Of a stretch of 25,415 nucleotides of DNA, positions 11,527 through 20,009 are shown piece by piece. Source of the DNA: Dunaliella salina (lineage: Eukaryota; Chlorophyta; Chlorophyceae; Chlamydomonadales; Dunaliellaceae); the NCBI GenBank assembly GCA_002284615.2, contig MU069436.1, positions 369,028-394,442 on the forward strand, given 5' to 3'. Positions within the stretch are counted from its first letter, which is position 1, and each line of letters opens with the position of its first letter. The position numbers were made by a program, and so were the translations under genes. Under the pieces are notes generated by a model. It was not told where the DNA came from. It saw only the letters and a list, made by a program, of their open reading frames with translations, and did not search any database.

Positions 11527-11787
11527 ATGCTCAGTCTTTTCTTTTTTGTTTTTATCATCTTCTGTGTTTACAAGCCGCTGCCAGTAGGCAAAGCAGCCAA
11601 GAAACAAGTGACCTCAGATGCAACAAGAGCAGGTAAGAATCAGCAAGGGCGAAAGAACAGTGTTCTTAGCATCAGGACACATATTCGGATAGCTAACAGG
11701 CTTGTGTCAACCTTGAGGCACTTGGACACGGAATCTGCAGCACTGAGGACTACAAAGAAGCGGCATCGGCGGCTTGTTACCCTCTGA
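11527..11787 (+). other. Unrecognised 86-codon open frame in intron 5
   Basis: Open frame from an ATG. The N-terminal part is hydrophobic (LFFFVFIIFCVY). The rest is basic and protein-like (KAAKKQVTSDATRAGKNQ..., LSIRTHIRIANRLV, TKKRHRR), ending at TGA. A second open frame overlaps upstream (11364-11636). I recognise no family. It could be a relic of a mobile element or chance. It does not fit between exons 5 and 6, which join directly in phase. Confidence 0.2.
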
Positions 11788-12087
11788 TTTATCCTCTCTT
11801 TTCTTATCCTAAGCTTGACTAATCTTATTCCCTCACCATTGCTTCTCTCATGCCATCTAGTGCCTTACTCTCACACCTCTGCCAGCCTGCTGCTGCTCTA
11901 AGAATCTTGGCTGCCCTCATTCCTGTGCCACATCCTGGTGCTTTTGTCACGCACTTCTTGAACAGATTGTTCCCTGTTGTTTCAGGCGTGCGTCCATCCA
12001 TTCCACTCAAGCTCGCTGTGCTGATCCTTGACCCAAGTTGCAAAACACTTCTTCTTTTTTGCTGCACATGCCCTCCCACCTCTGCAG

Positions 12088-12200
12088 ATCAGCCGCAAAA
12101 AAATGGTGCTGGAGCATTTGGTGGTGCACAAGATGGGGGCCAAAGGCAATGCTGCTGCCACGTCCAAGCTCAAGCAGTCCGAGCTGGATGACATTCTCAG
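12088..12200 (+). CDS. CHD remodeller exon 6 (post-helicase segment)
   Basis: Acceptor CTCTGCAG; donor CTCAG|GTGAGG. 37 codons plus two bases. It reads ISRKKMVLEHLVVHKMGAKG, then NAAATSKLKQSELDDIL. CHD proteins have 'ARKKM.LEHLVV..M......L...ELDDIL.YG.KELF' right after the helicase lobe. The two trailing bases AG plus A of exon 7 make Arg (DDILRYGAKELF). Confidence 0.96.
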
Positions 12201-12685
12201 GTGAGGAAAAAGACATCGTAATGTGCACTGCCATGATTCCCAGTCACTGGAGTCACTGCGGTGGCTCATTTGCTGTTATGTCGCAGCCATCCTCGGTCGA
12301 CAGTGTATGGGGTGCACCACCTGGGACGAGTGTTCAAGTCTCATGGACCGGGGCGTTTTTTGACCCTATCATTGGGAGTCAAGGGAAGGCTCTTTCCTTA
12401 AAGCACGCGGCCAAATGACGAGCGTAAACCTTTCTTTGTCTCTTTCTCTCATGATTTCCCTGCTTCATAAGCCCTTCTCTTTTTGCTCTCCTTCCTTTAC
12501 TTTTCTACTCTTTTCCTCTCTTTTTCTTCTCAGCGCTAATTCATTCATTTTCTTTCCATTTCCTATCTGCTCTCCTTTTTTCCTTTTGTCATGCTTCTTT
12601 CGTCTCGACCATTCTTTATTCATGTTCATAATAGCTTCATTCACAACTGCTGGACATGGGGCCAAAATTTGGTCCCAGCAATTGC
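12201..12685. other. Intron 6, pyrimidine-rich stretch
   Basis: From about 12420 to 12610 the + strand is strongly C/T-rich (TTTCTTTGTCTCTTTCTCTC and similar), including TTTTTCTTCTCAG at about 12520, a good acceptor-like site with no recognisable exon after it. No coding segment seen. Confidence 0.5.
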
Positions 12686-12689
12686 CTTT

Positions 12690-13245
12690 GGCACACACAG
12701 TTTTTGGCAACAGCGGCACAACGCCTTGGCAAACAGAGGCACACAGAGCCTTTGGCAACAGTGGCACAGTGGCACACACAGCCTTTGGCATCAGTGGCAC
12801 ACAGAGCCTTAGGCAATAGTGGCAAACAGAGCCTTAGGCAACAGTGGCACACAGAGCCTTTGGCATCAGTGGCACAAAGGCTTTTGGCATCAGTGGCACA
12901 CAGAGCTGCACACAGAGCCTTTGGCATCAGTGGCACAAAGGCTTTTGGCATCAGTGGCACACAGAGCTGCACACAGAGCCTTTGGCAACAGTGGCACAAA
13001 GCCCTGGCAAACAGTGGCACACAGAGCCTTAGGCAACAGTGGCACACAGAGCCTTTGGCATCAGTGGCACACAGAGCCTTTGGCATCAGTGGCACACAGA
13101 GCCTTTGGCATCAGTGGCACACAGAGCTTTTGGCATCAGTGGCACGAGGGTTTGGCAAACAGTGGCACACAGAGCCTTTGGCAACAGTGGCACAGTGGCA
13201 CAGGAGCTTGGCAAGAATGGCACACAGAGCCTTTGGCACGACAGG
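12690..13245. repeat. 25-bp minisatellite (CACACAGAGCCTTTGGCATC-AGTGG)
   Basis: About 20 units, consensus length 25 bp, alternating between GGCATCAGTGG and GGCAACAGTGG forms, with deletions and a composite unit with AGAGCTGCACACAGAGCC repeated twice. Because 25 is not a multiple of three and the unit lacks stops, all three forward frames are open for long stretches. These ORFs are artefacts. Confidence 0.95.
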
Positions 13246-13566
13246 CCCAATTCCCATGGCTAATTAGCAGGGGACTGACTATGCTTTCATGATTTGGTCT
13301 TGCACAGGACTGTGCATGTGAACATGTGGTCGAGACGAGATGCAAAATCAGAAATGTATGAGAGGGCCCTTAATTTCCCCTGGGGCCAAGGTTAAAGCAT
13401 TAACAGCTTGTCAAGCTTGATTTTGGCCGGAAAAGAAAAGGAGCTGTTCAGGATGTCAGGATGTGCATGCAGGATCCAGAGAAAACGTTTCAGGCAATGT
13501 ATCAATTGATTTCCACAGGTGACTGTCAAATGTGGGTGTTTATGCGATGTTTGCCTCTGCCTACAG
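13246..13566. other. Intron 6, last part
   Basis: No gene or clear repeat, apart from AGGATGTCAGGATGTGCATG-like short duplications near 13450. It ends at the acceptor GCCTACAG. Confidence 0.45.
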
Positions 13567-13752
13567 ATATGGTGCCAAAGAGCTCTTCTCTGAAGAGGAG
13601 GCAGTTACAGAACAGGAAGCTTCTCACAAGCCACTGACAGGGGAGCCTTCCCACGCAGCTCAATCTGTACAAGCCCCCCATGCGCAAGCACAAGCACCTG
13701 GATCTGGGCGCATAGTATATGATGATGCTGCCCTGGAGCGCCTGCTGGATAG
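13567..13752 (+). CDS. CHD remodeller exon 7 (YGAKELF segment and linker)
   Basis: Acceptor CTACAG; donor GATAG|GTGGGT. One base, 61 codons, two bases. It reads YGAKELFSEEEAVTEQEASH, a linker rich in Ala/Gln/Pro, then GRIVYDDAALERLLD(R). The family has 'YGAKELF.EE......I.YDD.AI..LLDR'. The linker is long and low in complexity (QAPHAQAQAPGSG), probably disordered. AG plus G of exon 8 gives the Arg of LLDRSELEQ. Confidence 0.96.
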
Positions 13753-14000
13753 GTGGGTTGCATTGATATGGGCGCATAGTGTGCAATGCTGCTGCCTGGA
13801 ACATCTGTTGGACAGGTTGCGACAATCTGGACAGGTTGGTCATGTTGATGTGGGCGCTAAGTATATAATGATGCTGCCTGGAGCGTCTGCTTTACAGGCT
13901 GTGCTGATCTGGACAGGTTGGTCATGTTGATGTGGACGCCTGCTGGGCAGGTTGGTTGTGTTGATGCGGACGCACATCGTATAACTGCATCAGTGACACC
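13753..14000 (+). repeat. Copies of exon 7 3' junction
   Basis: GGGCGCATAGTATATGATGA...GCTGCCCTGGAGCGCCTGCT...GGATAGG of the exon recurs as ATGGGCGCATAGTGTGCAATGCTGCTGCC...GGACAGG (about 13768-13817) and TGTGGGCGCTAAGTATATAATGATGCTGCC (about 13850-13905). There are further scraps of GACAGGTTGGTCATGTTGAT twice (about 13829 and 13913). All are downstream of the donor. Confidence 0.85.
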
Positions 14001-14687
14001 CACATATTTTGTATTTTGCTGTTACAGCACTGTTCTTGATTTGATCTGCATCAGTCACACTCATAGTTTTTGCACTGTATTGATGCAGCACTGTGCAGGA
14101 ACCCTTGCTGTGGCCTGTTGTGCAGGGCTTTATGCTGCTGCATCCATCTGTGTGTAGCAATCAGCCCTGGAAATTCACGTGAATTGCAGCCAGAACTACC
14201 ACATCACATGCACAAACCGACATTGAAGAGGTGCAGAGCTTAAAACAGGTTGTTCTACAAGCCTCAAATTGCTCATGCTCAAGTCGCAGAGGTCTGCAAT
14301 GCATATGTCCTTGTAGCTTTTTGCTTATGTGTCTGCGCAAGATATTCAAGTGTTCTACAATTTCTACATTTTTCGCTTTAGCCACTTCATGAGATCAAGG
14401 ACAATCAATGTCCTCTTTTTGAGTTGTGGCAATGCGTCATCAATGCCTGTGTCTCTCTTTGGCTGTCTGCTGATGCGTTTGTGAGGGGTGTTGTTGTTTT
14501 TGACAATTTTTGCTTTGCCTCCTTCATGAGCTTTCTGTGGGTGATTTCCTTCACAAGCCCAGGGAGCCCGTGTCCTTTTTTAAAGCTGTGCACCCTGGGG
14601 TATTGTTTCTTTTTTCCATTTTTGTGTGGACGCACTTTTTTTCCCACAAGGTCTGTATCGCTTTTCCACTTGCAAAATGTGCTTCAG
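14001..14687. other. Intron 7, unassigned
   Basis: No repeat array. A minus-strand open frame at 14405-14647 with a Lys-rich start lacks an ATG and has no recognised family, so it is not called as a gene. Confidence 0.45.
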
Positions 14688-14766
14688 GTCTGAGCTGGAG
14701 CAAAAAGAATGGGGAAGCACAGAGGACTGTGATGAAGCAGATGATGAGCTCTTCAAAGCCTTCAAG
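14688..14766 (+). CDS. CHD remodeller exon 8 (acidic run before VANF, DUF1087)
   Basis: Acceptor TGCTTCAG; donor TTCAAG|GTGGGA. One base plus 26 codons: SELEQKEWGSTEDCDEADDE, then LFKAFK. CHD family members have an acidic stretch ending '.YL.AFKVANF' at the start of DUF1087. The exon joins exon 9 in phase 0 to give exactly KAFK-VANF. This is the smallest exon (79 nt), confirmed by the flanking phases and the motif. Confidence 0.93.
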
Positions 14767-15487
14767 GTGGGAGACATTGGCTCCTTGCCTCCTGGCAGTG
14801 CTTGCATGCGTTTGCATTCAATTCTCTAGGCAGTACTTTGCACTCTGTTCTGCACCACTTGGCAGTTCCTCACATTCCATTCCACATCTCTTGGCAGAGA
14901 TCTCTTGTGTATGGTTGGGTTATATGTTTCTCATGACTCACAAACACTGACTTGAGTGTTGGGTGCGCAGTAGAATGCAGCACCTCTGGCTAGCTCATGG
15001 CGCAGCTGTGGCAGTAGTCACCCAACTTCCCGCATCTGCCACTTGTGATAGGAAGATTGAAGCCTTAGATTGTACTTCCATATGCCTCGTGCAAAGCAAG
15101 ATGTTGCAAAGCAGCAAGTGCAAGCACTTGCTGCTGCTTGCTTGCTTCTGAGTGCATTTTGAGCAAGAGCTTCAAAATTTGCCTTGTATGCAGCAATTCT
15201 GATTTGCTTTTTTGCATTCTAATGACACTGTGGGTTTTTCAGGCGGCCGTACAGCACCAGTGCAAACGCCCACCCCTTTAATGGTTTCCAAAGCCTTGCT
15301 TATGCCAAGTTTTCCATCTGCTCTTGAACCATACTTCAATGGATCAGCCTGAATCAAAGTTGGGAGGCCACCTTCGATGCATTTTGCGCTTCAATCTTGT
15401 TTTAACCAATCACCCCAAAATCAGAGTCAGAAGACCACATTTCATGACGCAAATTTCACTCACTCTGCCAGCCCACATAAAATTCAG
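14767..15487. other. Intron 8, unassigned
   Basis: No repeat array and no coding segment. Short open frames only. It ends at the acceptor AAAATTCAG. Confidence 0.5.
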
Positions 15488-15634
15488 GTAGCCAACTTCA
15501 ACATGGTGACCGCCGAAGTTGAAGACAAGGATGAAGTGGTTGAAGGCAATGGAGAGGGCGAGCCTGGTCCTGCCCCAGATGCCCCAAACAACGTAGAGGA
15601 GGAGCGATTGCTGCAAGAAGTGTGTCCCATCCAG
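15488..15634 (+). CDS. CHD remodeller exon 9 (DUF1087 first half)
   Basis: Acceptor AAATTCAG; donor ATCCAG|GTACTG. 49 codons exactly. It starts VANFNMVTAEVEDKDEVVEG, continues through an acidic/proline linker, and ends EEERLLQEVCPIQ. VANF followed by an acidic spacer precedes the FW..LL motif in CHD3/4 and PICKLE proteins; here that motif follows in exon 10. Phase 0 at both ends. Confidence 0.94.
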
Positions 15635-15723
15635 GTACTGGCTTGCTATGCTTTCTCACAGTACTTTTTATGTGCGTATGTTTGTATGCATGCATGCATG
15701 AAGATATATGTAAAAGAGAAGAA

Positions 15724-15725
<2 letters not shown>

Positions 15726-15793
<68 letters not shown>
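15726..15793. repeat. (GT)n microsatellite
   Basis: About 34 uninterrupted GT units beginning 91 bp downstream of the exon 9 donor. Confidence 0.97.
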
Positions 15794-15794
<1 letters not shown>

Positions 15795-15823
15795 ATATCA
15801 CACATGTTCATTTCTCCATAAGT

Positions 15824-16012
15824 CTTCGACATACTGTTGCTTCTGCTGAGATTGTGGGTTTGCTTTTGGTTGATACAAGGCAGTTACTTGACATACTGTT
15901 GCTTCTGCTGAGATTGTGTGTTTGCTTTTGGTTGATACGAGGCAATTACTTGACATACTGTTGCTTCTGCTGAGATTGTGTATTTGCTTTTGGTTGATAT
16001 GATAGGCAGTTA
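15824..16012. repeat. 62-bp tandem repeat, three copies
   Basis: ACATACTGTTGCTTCTGCTG is at 15829, 15891 and 15953, each followed by AGATTGTG.GTTTGCTTTTGG and a TTGATA..AGGCA.TTACTTG tail. The period is exactly 62 bp. Not derived from a recognised exon. Confidence 0.95.
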
Positions 16013-16425
16013 CTTGACCAGCGTTAACGGTGCTTGCATTGCGGCAATCAACAGTTATTTGAAAATGACTTTTTTTTTATTATTTACGACGAGTAAATGC
16101 AGCGCTGCTGCTCCTGTGGAAAAGTGACGGAAAAGTTTAGCAAAAGAGCAGGGCAAGGCAGACATGCTCGACCCAACGCAAGAATGGTTCAATCCCCTGC
16201 AGGGGAGGTTGTGAAGAGTGTCAAAACGTTGCCGTGTCTTGGATTTGAAATTTCATTCTGCTGCTCTGGCTGGATTCACTCACAGCCGATCCAATCACAC
16301 ATTTTGCAGCCAGTTAACAATGACTGCTGCGGCATTTTTTCTAAGTTCTTGGCTCTGCCCTTGCATAGCCCAGGCATGCTTGATCTGATGCTATATGCCC
16401 AAGGAATGGATGAGATCAGGGTTGG
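16013..16425. other. Intron 9, unassigned
   Basis: An open frame crosses 16097-16480 but shows no recognised domain. No repeat seen. Confidence 0.4.
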
Positions 16426-16795
16426 GTCGTTCGCCAATTTCAAATTATTGGCGAATTCGCATTTTTTTTTGCATTTTTGACGCATTTTAATAGTGTGATT
16501 CGTCCAATTTTAAACCCCTTGGCAAAAAAAGGGGCAGAAACCCCCCTAAACCACCCCTGCACCCCCCCTCCCATTTGAGGTCATCCTTCTGCCAGTTACT
16601 CACGAACGTTGATATAGCCTAGGGTAAGGGGCAAAAGGAAGGCAAGGGGGGAGGGGGGCGGTTGGGGGATGGTTGGGGGTGGTTGGTACCCCCTTCCCAG
16701 CCCTTTGCCTGTCAGGCAACTATGCGTTCGCATAATGCGTCGAACCTCAAAATTTCTCGCATAATTGGCAAACTTATTTTGTCAAACCGGCAAAG
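16426..16795. mobile_element. Possible small inverted-repeat element (MITE-like relic)
   Basis: The left side has GTTCGCCAATTTCAAATTAT and TTTGACGCATT; the right side reads, in reverse complement, GTTTGCCAATTATGCGAG and GACGCATTATGCG. The ends are therefore imperfect inverted repeats. The middle pairs a C-rich block (about 16535-16575) with a G-rich block (about 16646-16690). A perfect 9-bp hairpin, TTCGCCAAT/ATTGGCGAA, sits at 16430-16455. No target duplication was identified, so this is tentative. Confidence 0.4.
16646..16679 (+). other. G-quadruplex-capable G-runs
   Basis: Four G-runs of five or six bases are separated by loops of 1, 5 and 6 bases (A, CGGTT, ATGGTT). This fits the usual G-quadruplex pattern on the + (transcribed RNA) strand. 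Confidence 0.7.
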
Positions 16796-16861
16796 GACCT
16801 GTCCCTGGATGAGATTGAGGGGGGGCTGTCATTGAGGAGTTCTGAATGAGGGTTATCATTT

Positions 16862-16907
16862 TGGTGATGCTGCAGGACAAAGCACACACGACCGAATGTT
16901 CTCAGGT
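16862..16907 (+). repeat. Partial copy of exon 10 5' junction
   Basis: TTGGTGATGCTGCAGGACAA, then AGCACACACGACCGA, parallels TTGGTGATTCTGCAGGATCC, AAGCACCGCTGACCCGA at the real acceptor, 64 bp downstream. Upstream position, 5'-junction content. Confidence 0.75.
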
Positions 16908-16939
16908 GGCCTGGTGTTTTCTGGTTGGTGATTCTGCAG

Positions 16940-17053
16940 GATCCAAGCACCGCTGACCCGAGTTTCTGGAGAAAAGTTCTGGGCTCCCAGTATGCCACCA
17001 TCCATGAGCAGCAGACTGCGCCGCTTGGGAGGGGCCGCCGCCAGCGTGGAAAT
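16940..17053 (+). CDS. CHD remodeller exon 10 (DUF1087 FW..LL motif)
   Basis: Acceptor TTCTGCAG; donor GGAAAT|GTGAGC. 38 codons, phase 0 to phase 0. It reads DPSTADPSFWRKVLGSQYAT, then IHEQQTAPLGRGRRQRGN. CHD3/4 proteins have '...P.YW.KLL...YE......LGKGKR.RK.VNY' here. PSFWRKVLGSQY and LGRGRRQR are the matching positions, and NY-like VSY follows in exon 11. Confidence 0.95.
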
Positions 17054-17734
17054 GTGAGCATCTTTTCCTTAAATTGCATGTGTAGAGGAAAAAAGGAGAA
17101 AAGGATCAGGAAAGAAAAAGAAAGATTGCATGTTCCACTGACAAATTTGCCCTTGCGTGTACCAGTAATAGATCTACCGTTGCATGCACCTATTTGTAAA
17201 TAAACAGCATGCACCATGGTCAGATTCATCGTTGCTTGTTCAGCTGATAGGTTCACCATTGCGTGTACCTAGGACAAAGTCATTCGGCACCATCCTGCTC
17301 CATCCTGCTCTTGCATGATGCTCTTGTGGACTGCTTTTTGAAGCTTTGACTCTGCAAGCATTGGTGATGCAGTTAGCTCAAGTGGGTTTGTGACACTTTT
17401 GGTCTCAGGAGCTAGGAGTGTGCTGTGGGTCAAATTCAGATGCACCAAAAAAGTGCAATTGGTGTGGGCTTTTTGGCATGCGAGCATTCCCTGTTACTGG
17501 ATGAGTTTGGATCCTGGAACCAACAATTACACAAATGAAATTTTTTTTCATCAGGGCATGTCGTGCTTGGTGGACAGTCACTCAAGAGTATGATGTAGCA
17601 TGCGGGGTGTGTTTCACGTGAGGTCCTCTGTTCACAGACACAGAGGTTGTCCTTGACATGGAGTCTTCTTTTCACTGATACCCAGATATTGTTTCATATG
17701 GATACCTTAGTTTGTTGGTCAATCTTTCTTTGCG
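17054..17734. other. Intron 10, unassigned first part
   Basis: CCATCCTGCT is directly repeated at about 17290, and TTGCATG(C/T).CC motifs recur at about 17127-17265 (ATAG.TC.CC.TTGC.TG). No coding segment. Confidence 0.4.
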
Positions 17735-17737
17735 GGG

Positions 17738-17815
17738 GTCCTACAGTAGCCTCGAAGTGTCCTCATCCACCAAGAGCATCAGCTCTGGATGTGTGAGTGC
17801 TAATGAACTTTGTGA
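17738..17815 (+). repeat. Upstream copy of exon 11
   Basis: GGTCCTACAGTAGCCTCGAA, then GTGTCCTCATCCACCAAGAG, then CATCAGCTCTGGATGTGTGA matches the real exon 11 at 17846-17915 (GTGTCCTATGGTGGCCTTGA and on) 107 bp downstream. It lacks the AG acceptor in the same place and has TAG/TGT changes that break the frame. Confidence 0.88.
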
Positions 17816-17847
17816 CTTCATCTTTTGGCGATCAATCTTGGGCGCAG

Positions 17848-17932
17848 GTGTCCTATGGTGGCCTTGATGTGTCTTCATCCTCTGAGAGCATCAGCTCTGG
17901 AGGTGTGAGTGCTGATGAACTCCGAGAAGAAG
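17848..17932 (+). CDS. CHD remodeller exon 11 (Ser-rich linker)
   Basis: Acceptor GGGCGCAG; donor GAAG|GTGAGG. 28 codons plus one base: VSYGGLDVSSSSESISSGGV, then SADELREE. VSYG after GRRQRGN corresponds to the VNY that closes DUF1087 in relatives. The Ser-rich tail is probably disordered and a possible phosphorylation region. An alternative donor, GGAGGT|GTGAGT, lies inside at about 17904 and fits the consensus well; using it would change the downstream phase. Confidence 0.88.
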
Positions 17933-18375
17933 GTGAGGCTCTTTCTCACCCAGGTACAACAAGGGGAAAAAATGATGCCCTGCCTATGTATATGGTGCCC
18001 TTGGTCTGGTGTGCATTGCAGGATTTAGGGGCTTAACCCTAAATGCTAACCTTGGAGCAGCTTGCTGGTCAGTGTAGCACTCTGCACATACATCTGCGAT
18101 GAGCTATTTGAATCAAACCTTGCTCGTAGCCCTCAGCAAATGCAGTGCAATTCAAGGTGATTAGTTGTCACTGGCTGGATCCATGATAAGTAGACAGGAG
18201 AGAGAAGGGTTCTGCAGGCACAGAACCTTCTATTTCCTCCAGTACTCCTGCATATGCTATAGGCACTGACTGTTTCATGTCTAACCTTTACGCTGGGAGC
18301 AAGGATGTGCTTAAGTTGTTCACATTGTTCACACTGCTTACACACTCCCTATCCTCTGCTTAACGCTTTGTGCAG
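17933..18375. other. Intron 11, unassigned
   Basis: Shortest intron in the window (443 nt). Apart from a GTTCACATTGTTCACACTGC tandem near 18318, nothing is recognised. Confidence 0.5.
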
Positions 18376-18488
18376 GCAGTGATGATGCGCTGGATGACAT
18401 TTCGGACGAGGAGGTGGTGAAGGCAGAAAAGCGGAGACGCAGGGCTGCACGAGAGGCTCCACAGGGACAAGCAGCAAGCATGCAGCAG
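18376..18488 (+). CDS. CHD remodeller exon 12 (acidic then Arg/Lys-rich linker)
   Basis: Acceptor TTTGTGCAG; donor CAGCAG|GTACAT. Two bases plus 37 codons. G of exon 11 plus GC makes Gly; then SDDALDDISDEEVVKAEKRR, then RRAAREAPQGQAASMQQ. An acidic patch followed by a basic run is typical of the low-complexity linker between DUF1087 and DUF1086 in CHD3-type proteins. The basic run could act as a nuclear-localisation signal (inference). Confidence 0.87.
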
Positions 18489-18900
18489 GTACATGGCGAT
18501 TGCTTCAAGCTCTCTTGCTTTAGGCCCTTGCATTTAGAGATGCAGGGCTGGAAGCTCCCCAGGGATAAGCAGTCAGAATGCAGCAGGTGCATGGTGATTG
18601 CTTCGCTCTGATTGTTATGTGAAGATGCAGGGCTGCAAATGAGGCTCCCCAGGGACAAGCAGTGAGAATGCAGCAGGTGCATGGTGATTGCTTCGCTCTA
18701 ATTGTTATGTGAAGATGCAGGGCTGTAAATGAGGCTCCCCAGGGACAAGCAGTGAGAATGCAGCAGGTGCATGGTAATTGCTTCGCTCTGATTGTTATGT
18801 GAAGATGCAGGGCTCCCCAGGGACAAGCAGCGAGAATGCAGCAGGTGCATGGTGAATGCTCTGCTCTGATGGTTGACTGGAGACGCTAGAGGTGGTGAAG
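18489..18900 (+). repeat. ~90-bp array of exon 12 3' junction copies
   Basis: CAGGGACAAGCAG from exon 12 recurs at about 18560, 18650, 18740 and 18818. Each copy carries GAATGCAGCAGGTGCATGGT, equal to the exon end plus donor, and intron bases ATTGCTTCGCTCTGATTGTT. Copies start from GCAGGGCTG, so the duplicated unit is the exon's last ~50 bp plus the first ~40 intron bp. A degenerate fifth copy (AGGTGGTGAAGGCAGAAAAG-CAGG) at about 18890 derives from an earlier part of the exon. Confidence 0.95.
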
Positions 18901-19067
18901 GCAGAAAAGCAGGCGTAGGGCTGCAAATGAGGCTCCGTATGGACGAGACAAGCGATGGGAGTGCATCTGGCATAACCTGCAGGCACTCTAGTGTGACCGA
19001 AGAGCGAGTTGATGAAAAGGGGTCTGCGCGAAGAGGCAGCGGTCGTGTACTCAATCCGCCTTGATTT

Positions 19068-19206
19068 TTTGACTCAGGATCCGAGATCTACGTACTCAGC
19101 CAGCATGGCCACGGCCTACTGACTTTGACTCTATTTTGATCAGGACGCAATGCTTGGGGGCACAACAAATACGGCCACAGCCTATCATTTTCTGGTTCTG
19201 TTCTGA
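19068..19206 (+). repeat. Two copies of exon 13 5' junction
   Basis: TTTTGACTCAGGATCCGAGA...CCAGCATGGCCACGGCCTA (about 19069-19118) and TTTTGATCAGGACGC...ATACGGCCACAGCCTA (about 19132-19188) resemble the true junction TTCTGATTCAGGACCCGAGG...CCAACATGGCCACAGCCCA at 19201-19253. About 63-75 bp spacing; upstream of the exon. Confidence 0.85.
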
Positions 19207-19211
19207 TTCAG

Positions 19212-19388
19212 GACCCGAGGCCTATGGGCCCAGCCAACATGGCCACAGCCCATGCCGTCACTTCTGCGGCCTCAGGGCTGCCTGTACTTCCAGGCAATCT
19301 GTCGCAGCATCCTTCGCACAAGCACCTCGTGTGCCAGTTTTTGGACCAGTGGACAGACAACAGGAGCTCCAGGCTGCGAGCTCAGCAG
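19212..19388 (+). CDS. CHD remodeller exon 13 (linker region, probable)
   Basis: Acceptor CTGATTCAG; donor CAGCAG|GTGCAT. 59 codons in phase 0, as required by exon 12. It reads DPRPMGPANMATAHAVTSAA, then SGLPVLPGNLSQHPSHKH..., ending SSRLRAQQ. No domain is recognised. Support comes from phase, high GC3, splice sites, and the fact that copies of its two ends flank it on the expected sides, as for firm exons. All three frames are open, so the frame rests on phase. Confidence 0.68.
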
Positions 19389-19660
19389 GTGCATCTTACA
19401 TTGTTTACATCATTCTGGACTATTTTGTTTTCGTAATTTCCAATTTGGTATACTGTGTGGCAAATGGTTGGTGGCGTGTTTAATTGGTTGCCCGCAAAGT
19501 TGCGCAAGTGATTTCTTGCGCGCAGACAGCAACCAGGGGGGTGTCACCAGTGTGGAGAGCTTTACCTGCACGAAAACATGCTTTGCCCAGCCAGTGACAG
19601 GATGAAAATGAGTTCTGCTGGAAGAGCAGGCTTCAATCAGCAATATTCTTCATCCTTTCA
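19389..19660. other. Intron 13, first part, unassigned
   Basis: No coding segment or repeat recognised. Confidence 0.4.
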
Positions 19661-19669
19661 CTAGCTGGG

Positions 19670-19876
19670 CGTGGTGATCTATGCCAGATCACAGCTTGAC
19701 AGGAGGTCTTAAAAAAGCTGTGATCTATGCCAGATCACAGCTTGACAGGAGGTCTTAAAAGATTTCGGAGTTTTGGCCCCAGGATTTTGTCATTTATTAG
19801 TTCCTTTCATATTACATAAATCTCGGAGTTTTGACCCCAGGATTTTTATTTATTAGTTCCTTTCATAGTAATACTT
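19670..19876. repeat. Two tandem duplications with an internal perfect hairpin
   Basis: TGATCTATGCCAGATCACAG with its GCTTGACAGGAGGTCTTAAA tail occurs at 19675 and 19721 (46-bp period). Around the second copy AGCTGTGATCT (19716-19726) and AGATCACAGCT (19732-19742) form an 11-bp perfect hairpin with a 5-base loop. Next, TCGGAGTTTTGGCCCCAGGA...TTATTAGTTCCTTTCAT is duplicated at 19765 and 19823 (about 57-bp period). Confidence 0.9.
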
Positions 19877-19880
19877 TCTC

Positions 19881-19937
19881 AATTCAATTCATTCAATTCA
19901 ATTCAATTCAATTCAATTCAATTCAATCCAATTCAAT
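19881..19937. repeat. (ATTCA)n pentanucleotide microsatellite
   Basis: About 11 units of AATTC/ATTCA, with single-base variants (ATCCA) at the 3' end. Confidence 0.95.
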
Positions 19938-20009
19938 CCCGGGAAAGTGCTCAGGAAGACAGTTGAGTTGGTTAGGCAGGCAGGTGACCAAGACGGGCTG
20001 GAAAAATTC

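Noticed and set aside
12656..13292. Repetitive open frames up to 203 codons (AFGISGTQSLWHQW type)
   Set aside because: A 25-bp stop-free minisatellite keeps all frames open; the encoded pattern cycles frames every 75 bp and sits in an intron whose flanking exons join in phase.
14405..14647. Minus-strand 80-codon Lys-rich open frame
   Set aside because: Its first codon is GTG rather than ATG on the minus strand, no family was recognised, and it lies antisense in intron 7; left as unassigned.
16097..16480. 127-codon open frame before exon 10
   Set aside because: No recognisable domain; it runs into the inverted-repeat element and is incompatible with direct in-phase joining of exons 9 and 10.
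17738..17815. Alternative exon 11
   Set aside because: It resembles exon 11, but the acceptor is misplaced and the frame carries stops; treated as a junction copy.
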